Below are positions 16,282 to 24,174 of a stretch of 57,932 nt of DNA, one piece after another (the stretch's first letter is position 1; each line of letters begins with the position of its first letter). Below the pieces are notes generated by a model. That model was not told the origin of the DNA. It did no database searches and worked only from the letters and a program-made list of their open reading frames with translations. The position numbers were made by a program, and so were the translations under genes. The DNA lies in contig JAFZSI010000022.1 in assembly GCA_017619445.1 (NCBI GenBank), positions 1-57,932 of the forward strand, given 5' to 3'. This DNA is from Prevotella sp. (lineage in GTDB: Bacteria > Bacteroidota > Bacteroidia > Bacteroidales > Bacteroidaceae).

Positions 16282-16428
16282 CTAAAGAAACAAATAATAG
16301 TAAACCACACCAAGAACCGCAATCAATATGAGGGTCTTGATGAGACAGCCAACAGCTTTTTTCACAGCCAGCACTACAGCCAAAATGGCCAATGCCGCTA
16401 TGACGTAAATCATGTAATCTGATAACAT
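16282..16428 (-). CDS. 48-residue hydrophobic membrane protein
   Basis: A short frame encodes MLSDYMIYVIAALAILAVVL, then KKAVGCLIKTL, then a second hydrophobic stretch ending YYYLFL. This gives two membrane helices (about 6-22 and 30-45) around a short basic loop. It starts 29 bp after the RluA-type gene on the same strand and is probably co-transcribed with it. Function unknown. No competing long frame occupies this DNA, and the two-helix pattern with a positive loop is hard to get by chance. Confidence 0.6.
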   Translation of the reverse strand: MLSDYMIYVIAALAILAVVLAVKKAVGCLIKTLILIAVLGVVYYYLFL

Positions 16429-16457
16429 AGTCTTTATCTCGTTTATATTTGTTCAAC

Positions 16458-17357
16458 TCAAACCTCGCCACCTTTCAAAACGCTGCGGAACGACTGGGGA
16501 ATGGGGGTTTCAAACTCCATGCGCTCGCGTGTAATGGGATGCCAGAAGCAAAGCAGATAGGCATGAAGGCAAAGACGATGCAGCGGATTGTCTCCATTGC
16601 CATACTTCACATCGCCACAGACAGGAAAGCCCATGTCGGCCGAATGCACGCGAATCTGATTCTTGCGCCCCGTCTCCAATTTGTATTCCACCAACGAATG
16701 GCCATTGCCACGGCCGAGCGTATAGAAATGGGTCACGGCATATTTGCCGCCATTATCCACAGGCGACGAATAGGTAACGTAAGCCTTGTTGTCCTTCAGC
16801 CAATTGGCCACCGTACCTTCGTTCTCAGTCATCTCACCACTTACCACAGCCACATAGCGGCGGTCATAGACAATATTATGCCAGTTGTGCTCCAGAATCT
16901 GCTCGGTTTGCATGTCCTTGGCATAAACCATGAGGCCGCTGGTGTCGCGGTCCAGCCGGTGAACTACATGCGCCCGGCACTTCTGATGTGTCTTCAGGAA
17001 ATAGTCGTCCAACACACCCTTCACGTTCAGCGACGAATGGCCTGCCGCCATCGATAGAATGCCGATGTTCTTTTCAATCACCACCAGATACTGGTCCTCG
17101 TAGATGAGTTTCACGTAGCGGCTTTTGAACTTATCGTTTCGCTTCGACTTGCTCACTTCGAGTGTCATGCCCGGCTTAAGCTGATAGTCGAACTGTGTAA
17201 CCGTCTTTCCGTTTACCTTAATGCCCCGTCCCTGCAAGGTAGCCTTAATCTTTGTGCGGCTGCCTTTCAGCGTTTCTATCAGGTAATCGAGCAACGGAGC
17301 CTCCCGGTTAACCACATAACGGTCGTATTTGTTTTGGTTGTTGAAGTTGGTTCTCAT
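16458..17357 (-). CDS. RluA-family RNA pseudouridine synthase
   Basis: A 299-residue protein with an S4-like RNA-binding region (about 20-70) and the pseudouridine synthase domain. The catalytic motif HRLDRDTSG has its nucleophilic aspartate at D136; other marks are LVVIEKNIGILSMAAGHS, LETGRKNQIRVH and GDVKYG. It converts uridine to pseudouridine in rRNA or tRNA; whether it corresponds to RluA, C or D cannot be told. Divergent from the TrmH-family gene, so two RNA-modifying genes share a roughly 180-bp gap. A TATCTTTT box (near 17379-17386, minus strand) is a weak promoter candidate. Confidence 0.92.
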   Translation of the reverse strand: MRTNFNNQNKYDRYVVNREAPLLDYLIETLKGSRTKIKATLQGRGIKVNGKTVTQFDYQLKPGMTLEVSKSKRNDKFKSRYVKLIYEDQYLVVIEKNIGILSMAAGHSSLNVKGVLDDYFLKTHQKCRAHVVHRLDRDTSGLMVYAKDMQTEQILEHNWHNIVYDRRYVAVVSGEMTENEGTVANWLKDNKAYVTYSSPVDNGGKYAVTHFYTLGRGNGHSLVEYKLETGRKNQIRVHSADMGFPVCGDVKYGNGDNPLHRLCLHAYLLCFWHPITRERMEFETPIPQSFRSVLKGGEV

Positions 17358-17460
17358 TTCATTCTTCTTTTCTTCTGAAAAGATACAAAAAAGTTCAAAG
17401 TTAAAAGATCATAGTTCAAAGTTTTCTATTCTTTTTGCCACAAAACTCGCTTTTTTGCAT

Positions 17461-17468
17461 TACCTTTG
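17461..17468 (+). promoter_or_regulatory. -7 box of the TrmH-family gene promoter
   Basis: TACCTTTG. The leader to the ATG at 17539 is about 65 nt and contains CAACAC/CTCAAC simple repeats. Confidence 0.65.
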
Positions 17469-17538
17469 CACAAAATACATAATTTCATCGGGAAAAATCA
17501 AACCACTCAACAACCAACACCCAACTCTCAACACCCAA

Positions 17539-18342
17539 ATGCCCATCATTGAGATTTCAACATTAAGTGACCCACGAGTGCAGATGTTCAGCACACTCAC
17601 CGAGGCACAGTTGCGCAACCGGCTTGAGCCCCAGAAAGGCATCTTTATTGCCGAGAGCCCGAAAGTCATCGACGTGGCTCTTCGTGCAGGCTACGAGCCC
17701 GTTGCCTTGCTTTGCGAAAAGCGCCACATAGACGGCGATGCGGCCGACATCATCAGCCGTTGCGGCCCAGATATGCCCGTTTATACCGGAGAGCGCGAGC
17801 TTCTCGCAACGCTCACAGGCTACACACTCACTCGTGGCGTGTTATGCGCCATGCGGCGCCCCTTGCCGCCAACTCCCGAGCAAGTGTGCAAAGATGCAAG
17901 GCGCGTGGTGGTCATCGTAGGCGTTACCGACACCACCAACATCGGGGCCATCTTCCGTTCTGCAGCAGCATTGGGTATTGATGCGGTACTCCTCACGCCT
18001 AACGCATGCGACCCGCTCAACCGCAGAGCCGTAAGGGTGTCCATGGGCTCCGTGTTTCTCGTGCCGTGGGCTTGGCTTCCCGACAACAGTCTCAACCATC
18101 TCCACAGCATCGGCTTCCGCACCGCCGCAATGGCCCTCACCGACGAATCCGTTTCCATCGACCACCCTGCCTTACGCGCTGAGCCACGCCTGGCAATTGT
18201 CATGGGAACCGAGGGTGACGGACTTCCTCACGAAACAATCGCCGAGGCCGACTATGTGGTGCGCATCCCTATGGCCCATAGCGTTGATTCACTCAACGTA
18301 GCGGCGGCCGCCGCCGTTGCATTCTGGGAACTGAGCAAATAA
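17539..18342 (+). CDS. TrmH-family (SpoU) RNA 2'-O-methyltransferase
   Basis: A 267-residue SPOUT methyltransferase. It has an N-terminal substrate-binding part (LRNRLEPQKGIFIAESPKV) and the knot with the three SpoU motifs: VGVTDTTNIGAIFRSAAALG, IVMGTEGDGLPHE and RIPMAHSVDSLNVAAAAAV. It methylates a ribose 2'-OH in tRNA or rRNA using SAM; the target is unknown. The ATG at 17539 follows the -7 box at 17461 and begins the family-like region, whereas the open frame from 17329 runs through the divergent promoter region and is rejected. Confidence 0.9.
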   Translation: MPIIEISTLSDPRVQMFSTLTEAQLRNRLEPQKGIFIAESPKVIDVALRAGYEPVALLCEKRHIDGDAADIISRCGPDMPVYTGERELLATLTGYTLTRGVLCAMRRPLPPTPEQVCKDARRVVVIVGVTDTTNIGAIFRSAAALGIDAVLLTPNACDPLNRRAVRVSMGSVFLVPWAWLPDNSLNHLHSIGFRTAAMALTDESVSIDHPALRAEPRLAIVMGTEGDGLPHETIAEADYVVRIPMAHSVDSLNVAAAAAVAFWELSK

Positions 18343-18404
18343 ATTCTTGCCACCTTTATCCCATCTGCCCACTTTGCGACAACAAACCATCACTTTAGAA
18401 CAAC

Positions 18405-18438
18405 AAACCCATGCTTTGTGATTGTAAAGCATGGGTTT
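18405..18438. terminator. Bidirectional terminator between trmH-family gene and regulator
   Basis: A 13-bp perfect stem (AAACCCATGCTTT with AAAGCATGGGTTT) lies between two converging genes. The flanking TTTAGAACAACAAA units resemble the half-units of repeat family 1. Confidence 0.7.
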
Positions 18439-18466
18439 ATTATGTTGAAGAACATCAACTGTTTTT

Positions 18467-19429
18467 TCAGAGTTTTACAGAGGAGATATCCACGAGATTG
18501 TTGACGATGGCGTAGATGGTGAGGCCCGCCGGACTGTGTATCTGCAACTTGCGAGCGATGTTGCGACGATGTGTAATTACCGTGTTCACAGAGATGCAGA
18601 GATGGTCGGCAATTTCCTTGTTTGACATGCCTTGCACCAACGAGATAATCACGTCTTTCTCCCTATCGGAAAGCGCTTCAGGATTCTGACCGCCACCTGC
18701 CTTGAACACCATGTCAGATATGTTGCGGGTCACGTCGCTCTGCTTCGTCTGTTGCTCCAGTCGCCTGATGGCAGGCACAAAGATATGGTCTTCTACCATT
18801 GCATGCTGGCGGAGCCACACCTCGTTCTCATAGATGTCGTGTAGGGTGGCTGTGAGCTGGTTGTTGTGAAGACCGTCTTGTGGCAGATATTTAATGATGA
18901 GCAGTTTCAGCTCGCGGAGTTTCTTGTCGGCGGCCCCATGATGTTTTGAGAATGTTTCCACATTATAGTCGTTCGCTGGACGCCCCTCTATCAACGATTG
19001 TACGTATGGGAAGAGTGTCTTTTGCTCATAGCGCATGTGCCGCCGAATCTCGTGGGCATACTCATCATAGAAACGCAGTATCAGCTTTGCCAACGAATCG
19101 TGCTCGTTGAGCGATTCCTGCAATTCCCTTCGAATATAAGGCAACTGAAAGTCGAGAAAATAGGCATGGCTGGCCTCAAGGTAATGAAGCAAGGTGGGAA
19201 CGGAAATCTTCTCGTCCGCCTCAAACTCTCCATAACCATTTGCCGCAAAGTTTACTACAGCCAGGAAGGTGTAAGTGTCAACATGATTGTCCTCACACGT
19301 TTCCTTTACCGTCTTATCACCAAATCCGAGACTGATGCCAAAACTCCCTAATGACTGCAACAGGTCATAATTGTCGCGTATCATCGAAATCATCTTGTCG
19401 TCTGCCTCATAATACTTCTGATTTTTCAT
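18467..19429 (-). CDS. Hemerythrin (RIC-like) domain fused to LuxR-type HTH regulator
   Basis: A 320-residue cytoplasmic protein in three parts. Residues 15-65 resemble the ScdA/RIC N-terminal domain but lack its CCGG motif (LGFGDKTVKETC instead; a single Cys45). Residues 78-225 form a hemerythrin-like four-helix bundle with candidate di-iron ligands H82, H88, H131, E135, H163/H164, H209 and E213. Residues 250-315 are a GerE/LuxR DNA-binding domain (LSDREKDVIISLVQGMSNKEIADHLCIS in parts). It probably couples oxygen, NO or iron status to transcription; the ligand is an inference. It is divergent from the porin-imelysin-cytochrome operon, its likely target. The fused layout differs from repair-type RIC, which has no DNA-binding domain. 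Confidence 0.85.
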   Translation of the reverse strand: MKNQKYYEADDKMISMIRDNYDLLQSLGSFGISLGFGDKTVKETCEDNHVDTYTFLAVVNFAANGYGEFEADEKISVPTLLHYLEASHAYFLDFQLPYIRRELQESLNEHDSLAKLILRFYDEYAHEIRRHMRYEQKTLFPYVQSLIEGRPANDYNVETFSKHHGAADKKLRELKLLIIKYLPQDGLHNNQLTATLHDIYENEVWLRQHAMVEDHIFVPAIRRLEQQTKQSDVTRNISDMVFKAGGGQNPEALSDREKDVIISLVQGMSNKEIADHLCISVNTVITHRRNIARKLQIHSPAGLTIYAIVNNLVDISSVKL

Positions 19430-19544
19430 ATCTGTAAACCCTATACTACCAACTTATGATTATCTGAAGCAACGATGGTGCATACCAAATGCAATCGAAA
19501 TGGCCCGAATTGCTGAGGTGCAGCCCATCTTTACTAATTTTTTG

Positions 19545-19579
19545 CAAAGGTAGTCATTATTTTCGACTTGTGAAATAAT
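19545..19579 (-). promoter_or_regulatory. Promoter and overlapping inverted repeat of the hemerythrin-LuxR gene
   Basis: The minus-strand -7 box TACCTTTG is at 19545-19552. Immediately upstream, ATTATTT (19556-19562) and AAATAAT (19573-19579) form an inverted repeat with a 10-bp spacer, the placement expected of an autoregulatory operator. Confidence 0.5.
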
Positions 19580-19585
19580 CACAAT

Positions 19586-19731
19586 TAGGTATTTTCAACG
19601 ATGCCTATTTGCTCAAAACACCGTTTTCAGGCGATTTCACTATTTTTAGGTATTGGCAAAACAGAGAAACAGCTATACTTTTGCACAAAAAATTGAGGTT
19701 TTGACATAGTAACCGGGTTTTAGACATAGTA
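19586..19731 (+). promoter_or_regulatory. Promoter region of the porin-imelysin-cytochrome operon
   Basis: The -7 box is TACTTTTG (19676-19683), with TTGG at 19653-19656 at the right distance for a -33 element. TAGGTATT occurs twice (19586-19593 and 19647-19654), the second overlapping the -33 element. Downstream of the start, GACATAGTA occurs twice exactly 20 bp apart (19703-19711, 19723-19731). These are candidate binding sites for the divergent regulator. Together with the preceding entry this accounts for the gap 19430-19791. Confidence 0.55.
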
Positions 19732-19791
19732 TCATACTAACAAATTTCAATAATCTTTGAGATTTAAGATTTGATTTTTAAAGAAAAGGAA

Positions 19792-21174
19792 ATGAAAACA
19801 ATCATGCTCACAGCTGTTCTTGCCTTTGTGGCATATTCCGCAAAGGCTCAAGAGAACGTTGACGGTATAACAGGAGCCACACGGCAAGCCGTAAAGACGG
19901 AAAAGCAGAACAACACATTGTCGCGCCTGCAAATCGGCGGCTATGGTGAGGCCGTGATGACGAGGAATTTTTACAGCCAGAGTTTCAATCGCTACAAACA
20001 ACCCGAGAACTATGCTGACGACAAGAGCCACGGACGCTTTGACCTGCCACACGTGTGCCTGAACCTCGGCTATGATTTCGGCAAGGGTTGGACCTTGGGC
20101 ACGGAGATTGAGTTTGAGCATGGCGGCAACGGTACCGCTGTGGAAATAGAGGCCGAAGAAGCTGGTGAATACGAGGCTGAGGTGGAGAAAGGCGGCGAAG
20201 TGAACATCGAACAATTCTGGATAAACAAAGCGTTCGGGAATGGAGAGTTCAACATCAAGGCCGGTGAGATTATCGTACCCGTCGGCTATAGTAACGCGTA
20301 CCATGAGCCAAACCAATTCTTCACAGCCTATCGTCCTGAGGGCGAGGCAACTATCATGCCTAACACTTGGCATCAGGTGGGAGTGTCGCTGTGGGGAAGA
20401 CTGAAGGATTGGCGCTATGAGGTGGAGTTTCTTTCGGGACTAAACTCTGAGAGTTTTACGGCCGAGAACTTCGTGCACTATGGTGCCACCAGCCCTTATG
20501 AGTTCAAAGTTGCCAACAACTATGCTGGAGCCGTGCGCATCGACAACTATTCCATCAAGGGCATGCGCATCGGCCTGAGCAGCTATTACGGATACTCCTT
20601 CCGCAACACCCTGCGCACGCCTGGCAGTCAATATGACAACGTGACAGGTGCGCTGAGCATCGTGGCACTCGACTTTTCACTAAATCGCTGGAACTGGATT
20701 GTGCGAGGCAATATCGATTATGCTCATCTGAGCGATGCAGATGCCATTTCGGCCTACAACCAGGCGAACTGGACGCACCACAAATATCAGGACGGCAACC
20801 CCCACCACTACACCAACATCGGCAGAAACGCCCTTGCCTATGCTGTTGAGGCCGGCTACAACATTTTCTCGCAAATCTCCAACCGAAAAGTGAAAAACGA
20901 GAAATTCTACGTCTTCGGCCGTTTTGAGCACTACAACACGATGGCGTCGGGCACTTACGAATCAATGTATAAATACGCAAAAAAGTACCGCTGGGCAGTT
21001 GGTCTGAACTACTCGCCCGTGAAACAGATTACCATCAAAGGAGAATACTCCTACCGCTTCTTTGAGAAGCCAAACAACAACGGTCTTAACCCCGACAGTC
21101 CGCTATACAAGCAACCCTATAACAACGAGCCAAGCATCAGTTTAGGCGTCACTTATTGCGGATGGTTCCTTTGA
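19792..21174 (+). CDS. Outer membrane porin-like beta barrel
   Basis: A 460-residue exported protein: signal peptide MKTIMLTAVLAFVAYSAKAQ, then about 16 alternating strands and a C-terminal aromatic (CGWFL). It resembles phosphate-selective porin-type barrels of Bacteroidetes (LQIGGYGEAVMTRNFYS, KAGEIIVPVGYSNAYHEPNQ). A Glu-rich loop around residues 112-132 (EIEAEEAGEYEAEVEKGGE) could bind cations at the mouth. It heads an operon with the imelysin lipoprotein (32 bp downstream), the di-heme cytochrome and CcsBA, so it may be the outer membrane entry point of that system (inference). ATG 19792 begins the signal peptide; upstream in-frame ATG 19771 is less likely. Confidence 0.82.
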   Translation: MKTIMLTAVLAFVAYSAKAQENVDGITGATRQAVKTEKQNNTLSRLQIGGYGEAVMTRNFYSQSFNRYKQPENYADDKSHGRFDLPHVCLNLGYDFGKGWTLGTEIEFEHGGNGTAVEIEAEEAGEYEAEVEKGGEVNIEQFWINKAFGNGEFNIKAGEIIVPVGYSNAYHEPNQFFTAYRPEGEATIMPNTWHQVGVSLWGRLKDWRYEVEFLSGLNSESFTAENFVHYGATSPYEFKVANNYAGAVRIDNYSIKGMRIGLSSYYGYSFRNTLRTPGSQYDNVTGALSIVALDFSLNRWNWIVRGNIDYAHLSDADAISAYNQANWTHHKYQDGNPHHYTNIGRNALAYAVEAGYNIFSQISNRKVKNEKFYVFGRFEHYNTMASGTYESMYKYAKKYRWAVGLNYSPVKQITIKGEYSYRFFEKPNNNGLNPDSPLYKQPYNNEPSISLGVTYCGWFL

Positions 21175-21206
21175 GAAAATACATTAACAAAAATTACTAA
21201 ATAATT

Positions 21207-22400
21207 ATGACAAAGACTCTTTTGAAGATGGCAGCCCTTGCTGCCGTACTTTCTGCAGGCTTCGCCGCCTGCTCAAGCGACGACGATGCCAAAACAACTA
21301 CTGTAGAGGGTTCACAAGCTGCCCTCGATCAGGCTTGTGCCGACTGGAAAACAGCCCGTGCCAACTGGGAAATCACCGAGGCTTTCCTCTTCGGAGCAGC
21401 AGACGTGTATTCCATTGACCCTCACACCGACACATGGCCTGTAGCTGCCAACGACCTTGCCGAAGTCTTGCGCGACGAAAAGGCCATGAGCAACCTTGAC
21501 AACTTCATCAAGACTGCCAACTCTGGCATTTTGGGCTATCACGGACTGGAGTATGTGCTCTTCCGCGAGGGCAATCCACGCCAGATTAGTCAGATTACAA
21601 ACCTGGAGTACAATTACATCTGTGCCGTGGCCAAAGACCTCTACAATGCCACAGCTACCTTAGAGGCTGCGTGGGATTCAAAAGAGAGTAACGCCGACCG
21701 CCACCAGATAGCGTTGAACTATGTATCTACTCACAACGCCATTAATGACGACGGTGATGCTGAAGGCTCGCTTGCAGCATTCCAGAACTTCGGAAAGGCA
21801 TTCAAGACTCCTGGCACAGGCGACTGGAACACGGCGCTCGACGCTACGCTTGAGATTATCTCGGGCTGTCAGGACATCATCGGCGAAGTGGGTGACTCGA
21901 AGATTGGCCTGCCCTATACAGGTGAAGACAAAACTTACATAGAGTCGCCCTATGCCTACAACTCCATTACAGACTTCTACGACAACATCATCAGTTGCAA
22001 GAACGCCCTCTACGGTCAGATGCAAGCAGCCACTCCCCAAGAGAAATCGCTGATTTACTTCTGCCAGCATGCGGGCAACGCCACGCTGGCAAGCCAGGCC
22101 AACACCGTAGTATCGAAACTCGATGCCGCCCTCAGCAAAATCAAGGCCATGAAATATCCGTTTGCCGTTTATTATGCCGATGCTTCCTGCAAGACTGCCA
22201 TCGACGCGTTAGGCGAACTTGACGATGCGCTCGGTGCCCTCGCAGAAACGCTGGGTGGATATGCCGGTAATGCAACCGTTGAAGCACAATGCCAGGCTAT
22301 CAACGAGAACTATGTTGACAACGTTGTGTTGGCTTCCTACCGCACGCTGGCCGACAATGCCTACAAGCTCTATCAGTCTATTGTAAAGATTAAGAAATAA
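21207..22400 (+). CDS. Imelysin-family periplasmic lipoprotein
   Basis: A 397-residue lipoprotein (lipobox FAAC, Cys22) of the imelysin/M75 family, with the family GxHxxE motif at 110-115 (GYHGLE) and WEITEAFLFGAADVYSIDPH upstream. Imelysin-like proteins occur in iron-regulated uptake loci (IrpA, EfeO-type) and are thought to bind iron; peptidase activity is not established for most. It lies between the porin and the di-heme cytochrome in a tight operon (11 bp to the next gene). A metal-binding role near the outer membrane fits the context. Confidence 0.9.
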   Translation: MTKTLLKMAALAAVLSAGFAACSSDDDAKTTTVEGSQAALDQACADWKTARANWEITEAFLFGAADVYSIDPHTDTWPVAANDLAEVLRDEKAMSNLDNFIKTANSGILGYHGLEYVLFREGNPRQISQITNLEYNYICAVAKDLYNATATLEAAWDSKESNADRHQIALNYVSTHNAINDDGDAEGSLAAFQNFGKAFKTPGTGDWNTALDATLEIISGCQDIIGEVGDSKIGLPYTGEDKTYIESPYAYNSITDFYDNIISCKNALYGQMQAATPQEKSLIYFCQHAGNATLASQANTVVSKLDAALSKIKAMKYPFAVYYADASCKTAIDALGELDDALGALAETLGGYAGNATVEAQCQAINENYVDNVVLASYRTLADNAYKLYQSIVKIKK

Positions 22401-22411
22401 ACCGTTAAGCT

Positions 22412-24121
22412 ATGAACAGACTATCAATTATTGGTAGTATGCTGTTGGGCGCATTCATCACCGTCGGTTGTTCCGATGGTGATGATGCCGTTAATCCTAC
22501 CACGTGGGAAATAGGCGACCCAACCACAACCGACTACCCAGAAGAATACTATGCGGGCGGACTGCTTGGCACCACTGCTGTGAACACCTCTACTGCTTTC
22601 AAACAACCCTCAAAAGCAGTTGAGAATGCCGGGATGATGACGGCCTTCAACGAGGGCGAGTATCTCTTTGAGAAAGACTATAACACCAACACCGACGGTG
22701 CTTTTCACGGTCTTGGACCTGTCTATGTTCGTCGCGGTTGTCTCTATTGTCATCCTGGTTATGGTCATGGGGCCCGACAGACAGACTATAAGGCCGATAC
22801 CCACCGCAACGGTTATTTGCTCGTCATCTACGACAAGACCACCAACGCCTATATACGCTCAGTGGCGGGAATGCCACAGACAGGAGCCGTAAAGCCATTC
22901 AAGGCACCCATCGACGAGAAGCAAATCAAGATTGCCTGGAACAACTACACCGACGAATGGGGCAACCAGTTTCCCGACGGTGAGACCTACACGCTCATCT
23001 ACCCCGAAGTTTCAATCCCCTACGATGCCTACTACGCTCCTGTTGTAGTTGCTCGTGGTGGAAAGGACATCACGCTCAACGAGGCTGAGTATAACAACGA
23101 GATAGGCGTGCTGCTCGAGTCCACCATCGGCATCTATGGCACCGGCCTGGCCGACGCCATTCCCGACGAGGAGATTACTGCTCAATGGAAGTCTGAGAGC
23201 GAATACTATAACAGCATCGGGCGCACCGACGCGCTGAATCCGGCCATGTGGAACCAGGCCACAAACACCTGGAACAGCTACTACAGCAACTCGCTGCAGG
23301 GCGATGGCACGAAATATGTGCGCCGCTACACCTACGCCTTGTCGCGTGGTCCCATCCTCGATGCTGCTGGTGCCAACGCCATCTGGAACATCACCAACGT
23401 GACACGTTCCGACCGTCGCTACCACTACCTCGACCTGGCTGGTACTTACTATGCGACAAAGTCGTCGCAAGACCCTGAAGTACAGGCTGGATTCAACGAG
23501 TACATCAACCGCATAGACCCCACGAAAGCGCATCCCGAGTGGCATACTGGCAACGTGGAAAAGGACATCTACACCTACCTGACCAGCAAGAGTCTGGACG
23601 CTGAGATGACCGACGCACAATATAAAAACCTGATGATATGGCACCGAGGGCTGGCTGTGCCTGCTGCACGCAACACCACCACAGAGGACTTTAAGAAAGG
23701 TAAACAACTCTTCACGCAGATTGGTTGTGCCAATTGCCACCGTCCCTCTTGGGAGACAGGTGAAGACCATATTCAAGACCCTGCCCGTTTCTTCACCTCT
23801 GACAGCGACATGCCCCGCTATCCCCATCAGAAGATTTGGCCCTACACCGATTTCGTGCAGCACCGGCTGTGGATGAAGAACGATATACGTACCGGATGGT
23901 GCCGCACCACCCCGTTGTGGGGACGCGGCCTGGCAGCAAAATGCGGCAGCGGTGTGGAGCGTCTGCACGACTGTCGTGCGCGCAATGTGCTGGAAGCCAT
24001 CATGTGGCACGGCTGTAGCAAAGAAGGTGGAACGAGCGATGCCTACAATACCGTTGTGAAGTTCCGCAACCTGACGAAGAAAGAGCGCAATCAAGTGGTC
24101 TTATTCATCGAATCCATTTGA
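22412..24121 (+). CDS. Di-heme oxidoreductase-family lipoprotein (cytochrome c)
   Basis: A 569-residue lipoprotein (lipobox TVGC, Cys20) with two c-type heme sites, C110-x-x-C113-H114 (CLYCH) and C439-x-x-C442-H443 (CANCH), as in the di-heme oxidoreductase (DHOR, DUF1111-like) family related to MauG/cytochrome c peroxidase. The conserved C-terminal TTPLWGRGL and the LHDCRARNVLEAIMWHG region are present; in relatives the latter often reads LHDGR, here it is LHDCR with an extra Cys. Such proteins accompany imelysins in Bacteroidetes. It may oxidise or reduce iron at the outer membrane (inference). The next gene probably supplies its heme attachment. Confidence 0.9.
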   Translation: MNRLSIIGSMLLGAFITVGCSDGDDAVNPTTWEIGDPTTTDYPEEYYAGGLLGTTAVNTSTAFKQPSKAVENAGMMTAFNEGEYLFEKDYNTNTDGAFHGLGPVYVRRGCLYCHPGYGHGARQTDYKADTHRNGYLLVIYDKTTNAYIRSVAGMPQTGAVKPFKAPIDEKQIKIAWNNYTDEWGNQFPDGETYTLIYPEVSIPYDAYYAPVVVARGGKDITLNEAEYNNEIGVLLESTIGIYGTGLADAIPDEEITAQWKSESEYYNSIGRTDALNPAMWNQATNTWNSYYSNSLQGDGTKYVRRYTYALSRGPILDAAGANAIWNITNVTRSDRRYHYLDLAGTYYATKSSQDPEVQAGFNEYINRIDPTKAHPEWHTGNVEKDIYTYLTSKSLDAEMTDAQYKNLMIWHRGLAVPAARNTTTEDFKKGKQLFTQIGCANCHRPSWETGEDHIQDPARFFTSDSDMPRYPHQKIWPYTDFVQHRLWMKNDIRTGWCRTTPLWGRGLAAKCGSGVERLHDCRARNVLEAIMWHGCSKEGGTSDAYNTVVKFRNLTKKERNQVVLFIESI

Positions 24122-24174
24122 ATAGAATAAAAATCGTAAATAGTAAATAGAAAAAATAAATAGTAAATAGTAAA

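Noticed and set aside
17329-17538. 70-residue N-terminal extension of the TrmH-family protein
   Set aside because: It covers the promoter box at 17461-17468 and simple repeats; the family-like region starts at 17539.
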